Source of the DNA: Baylisascaris procyonis | Lineage: Eukaryota; Nematoda; Chromadorea; Rhabditida; Ascarididae | Reading direction: 5' to 3' | Assembly (NCBI GenBank): GCA_037389465.1 | Contig: JAZARR010000087.1 | Span: 1 to 64,000 of the forward strand | DNA length: 64,000 bases | Part shown: positions 61,933 through 64,000 of the stretch, one piece after another | Numbering within the stretch: the stretch's first letter is position 1 | How the letters are laid out: each line of letters opens with the position of its first letter | Program-made: the position numbers and the translations under genes | The notes under the pieces: generated by a model | What the model was told of the DNA's origin: nothing | The model's input: only the letters and a program-made list of their open reading frames with translations | Database searches by the model: none

Positions 61933-62284
61933 ACAACCATTCAGCACTGAAAAGAGATGTCCTGAGGTTAACGAAATAGTGCTGCTGAACGAGTCACCAT
62001 ATCCTCGAGGCACCTGGGCGCTCGGAATTATCGAAGCTCTACATCCCGAACCGTCGAAAGTGAGAACAGCAACCATTCGTCTTTCAAACGGCAAAAAGGT
62101 GCAAAGAACAATCAATAATCTCTTCCCACTCGAAATTCGAGCCAAAGAAGATGCAACAATAACAACGGCAGCAACAGCAATTTCCACGACTGTTATCCGA
62201 GACATATCCGTAAACCGGTCAAAAAACGAAAGCACCTCCTACCCTTTTACCTACTGCCCTGCCTCCTTATCTCGGGGCTACTAA
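61933..62284 (+). pseudogene. Pol C-terminal DUF5641-type tail
   Basis: After a frame change the sequence reads VNEIVLLNESPYPRGTW, then ends NNLFPLEI. The layout resembles the DUF5641 domain (PRG-W, R-NKLYPLE) found at the end of Pao integrases. A low-complexity Thr/Ala stretch follows up to the stop at 62284. Confidence 0.75.
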
Positions 62285-63810
62285 CTTCAGTCGTCGGGAG
62301 CGCCGCAACCAGCGGAACTCAGGGTATACACCCATCAATTCCAAAAATTCAGAACTGTACAGTAGAACGGTTCACCCATCTTCTTACGACGACAAGAATA
62401 AGCGTTTTCGAAAGAAAACCGAAACGAGTGGAAGCTATTAGCTGTTTCCAGATCACTCATCAGATCTGCACCCGAGCGTTTTTCCGACTCAGTATGCACG
62501 AAACCATTGAAGAACCAGTTATATCGGCCATCACAGCTCAAGCATGTGAAGAGATGAGGAGTACCAAATGCTTTGGCGGGCTTCAACTCGAAAAGATTGG
62601 TGCGAAAAGGTGGAAGAGCTCTCAACCGTCAGCCGCTTCTTATGCCATCTTCGGCGAAAGATGTACTGCTACTGTGAATTACGAGTTGGATGAAGGCCAC
62701 GTATTGACTGCTGATGATATGCATATCGATTCTTGTCTGGCAGACGTCACGGCTTGCGCAATGCTTCCACTGGAAAATGCATGGCTGAAGGTCGAATTAT
62801 CCTATGGGATAGAAAAGTGCTCGTTGAACAGTGTGCATGGCATCGAGTGGGCACATATCTTGCGCAGGTCACAGAGAAGAGGGTCGTCGTTGACAAACTT
62901 CATGCTTCATTCATTCCACTCGACGTATTTGATGAAAGCTGGACACAAGCGGAACAGTGTCAACTTCAGTCGTTAGCACCCATGCAAAATGGCATACTCA
63001 TTACGTTCGATGACTGGAAACAGCAAGATGACATCGATTGGTACCGAAAGGCAAGAGTTCACGCACCCAATATATCTTCCGTTGAACTCGGATCAAGATT
63101 CGATCGAGAGAACGCGAAATTTCAATACGCCTCTGATAAGTGGCTACACCAGTTCAAACTGCACCTGAACAAGGAGAAACAATTTCCTCATTCTTATTCG
63201 AAGCATCAGTCGAAGTGACCCATCAATGGCAGCTAAACTGTTGCTTCACAGGAATGACGTGTCGGCTGTACGAGAAGGCGACAAACTAATTGTGTTTCCT
63301 CATAATGGAATTATTGAAAGCAGCGACGAAGAAGCCCACGGTAGGCGAATTGAGAACGACCTCGTGTTCTGGTCCAGCACCCTTCAAGATACATCAATAA
63401 AGCAAGCTCAAGCGCAGATCGATCTGCTCAAATCGCCAAGTGCTCGTTGGGGCTTAAGAGCAAAACCGTCAATGTTCTCGGATAGCAGCACAGCTCTCTC
63501 GGACTTCGGGAGCGAAATTGAAACGCTTGCAGAAGAAGCCAACAACAATGTTCAACGCATCTTTGATGCTTTCCAGTACTGGGAAATTTTACTCATCGTT
63601 ATTGCAGTCATCGCAGTATCTGTAATAATTACTTTTGCAGCGATCAAATGTATGGCCGTAGTGAAGAAACTTCGCAAGAAAGGCGAGACACCCCATCCGA
63701 CAGTTATTTTCATCAAGGAAAACATCGAGGAACCGACAACGACAGAAAACCTTCAGCAACAAGCAACACGTCGATCGGATGCGTTTCGAACCAGTCGTCG
63801 TCGGGCGTAA
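62180..63810 (+). pseudogene. Envelope-like membrane protein region, in three frames
   Basis: A reading frame overlapping the pol end has a basic start (KKRKH) and a Leu-rich stretch (62225-62290) like a signal peptide. Next come a cysteine-containing ectodomain (62428-62760), a frame change near 62760, and a second change near 63218. The last segment (63226-63810) has one strong transmembrane helix at about 63583-63651 and a short Lys/Arg-rich tail. This is the layout of a type I fusion glycoprotein, as in env-bearing nematode BEL elements. I cannot assign it to a particular viral glycoprotein family. The breaks make it non-functional as it stands. Confidence 0.7.
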
Positions 63811-63828
63811 GGATCGTCGCCTCGGAAG

Positions 63829-64000
63829 TGTCGCGTAGAGTGCAAAAGTCATAATAAAATTCCAGCGAAATAACTGAGAAGATTTCGCTGGAGATTTGAT
63901 GGGAATGGAAACATAGAATCGCCACATTGCTGTGAGAAGATTCTATGTTTCCTCCCTTGTTGTCATTCCAGACAACTGTATTTAACTCGTCATCTGTTGC
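63829..64000 (+). repeat. 3' LTR, first 172 bp, truncated by window end
   Basis: Starts TGTCGCG and follows the 5' LTR base for base, with about 7 substitutions and one single-base gap. The purine tract expected just before it is poor (only GGAAG). Confidence 0.9.

Larger units (their letters stand above)
56462..64000 (+). mobile_element. BEL/Pao LTR retroelement with env-like gene, defective, cut by window end
   Basis: Order: 5' LTR, primer site, Gag with DUF1759-type region and zinc knuckles, aspartic protease, reverse transcriptase, RNase H, integrase with a DUF5641-type tail, env-like region, start of 3' LTR. Protease before RT and the DUF1759/DUF5641 domains mark it as BEL/Pao (Bel-Pao, Semotivirus-like). 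Within gag-pol I find stops at 57551, 58915, 59050, 59896 and 60078 and frame changes near 57300, 58490, 59990, 60600 and 61940. The LTR starts differ at about 7 positions plus one indel in some 172 shared bases, roughly 4%, so the insertion is not fresh. It lies in the same orientation as the SMC3-like exons, downstream of them. The target duplication cannot be checked because the right end is outside. Confidence 0.95.

Overview
This is nuclear DNA from an animal, most likely a nematode. The evidence is split genes with short U-rich or TTTGCAG-like 3' splice sites, a NEMF/Rqc2 orthologue in at least 14 small exons, an SMC3-like exon group, and a BEL/Pao retroelement of the env-bearing kind known from nematodes. 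The species cannot be named from the window alone.

Layout. Positions 1-1592 hold no recognisable gene. Positions 1593-12732 (+ strand) hold a full-length NEMF (NFACT family, ribosome-associated quality control) gene. Positions 12733-14715 are unassigned. Positions 14716-49503 are the dominant feature: a 34.8-kb tandem array on the minus strand of 174 units with a mean period of 199.1 bp. Each unit carries one 72-nt tRNA-His gene (anticodon GTG) and a spacer of about 127 bp. About 25 copies match the same perfect cloverleaf exactly. Others carry recurrent lesions, such as a broken B box, changed D arm, anticodon-stem mismatch or altered anticodon. Units are grouped into higher-order repeats of 3, 11, 15 and 20 units, the sign of repeated unequal exchange or segmental amplification. 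Almost all units have G at position -1, and about 71 also have CCA directly after the discriminator base, so the DNA reads like a mature, processed tRNA-His.

Positions 49504-53125 are AT-rich and unassigned, with a 10-bp-period minisatellite. Positions 53126-55573 carry three exons of an SMC3 (cohesin) C-terminal region. The N-terminal exons and the Walker B/ATPase exons are not in the window, and the first of the three lacks a normal 5' splice site. Positions 56462-64000 (window edge) are a BEL/Pao LTR element with 5' LTR, primer site, Gag, protease, reverse transcriptase, RNase H, integrase, an env-like reading frame and the start of the 3' LTR. It is inactivated by several stops and frameshifts.

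The protein-coding features lie on the + strand and the tRNA array on the - strand. Nothing ties NEMF, SMC3 and the array into one pathway. The very many small open reading frames across the array are by-products of the repeat and are not genes.
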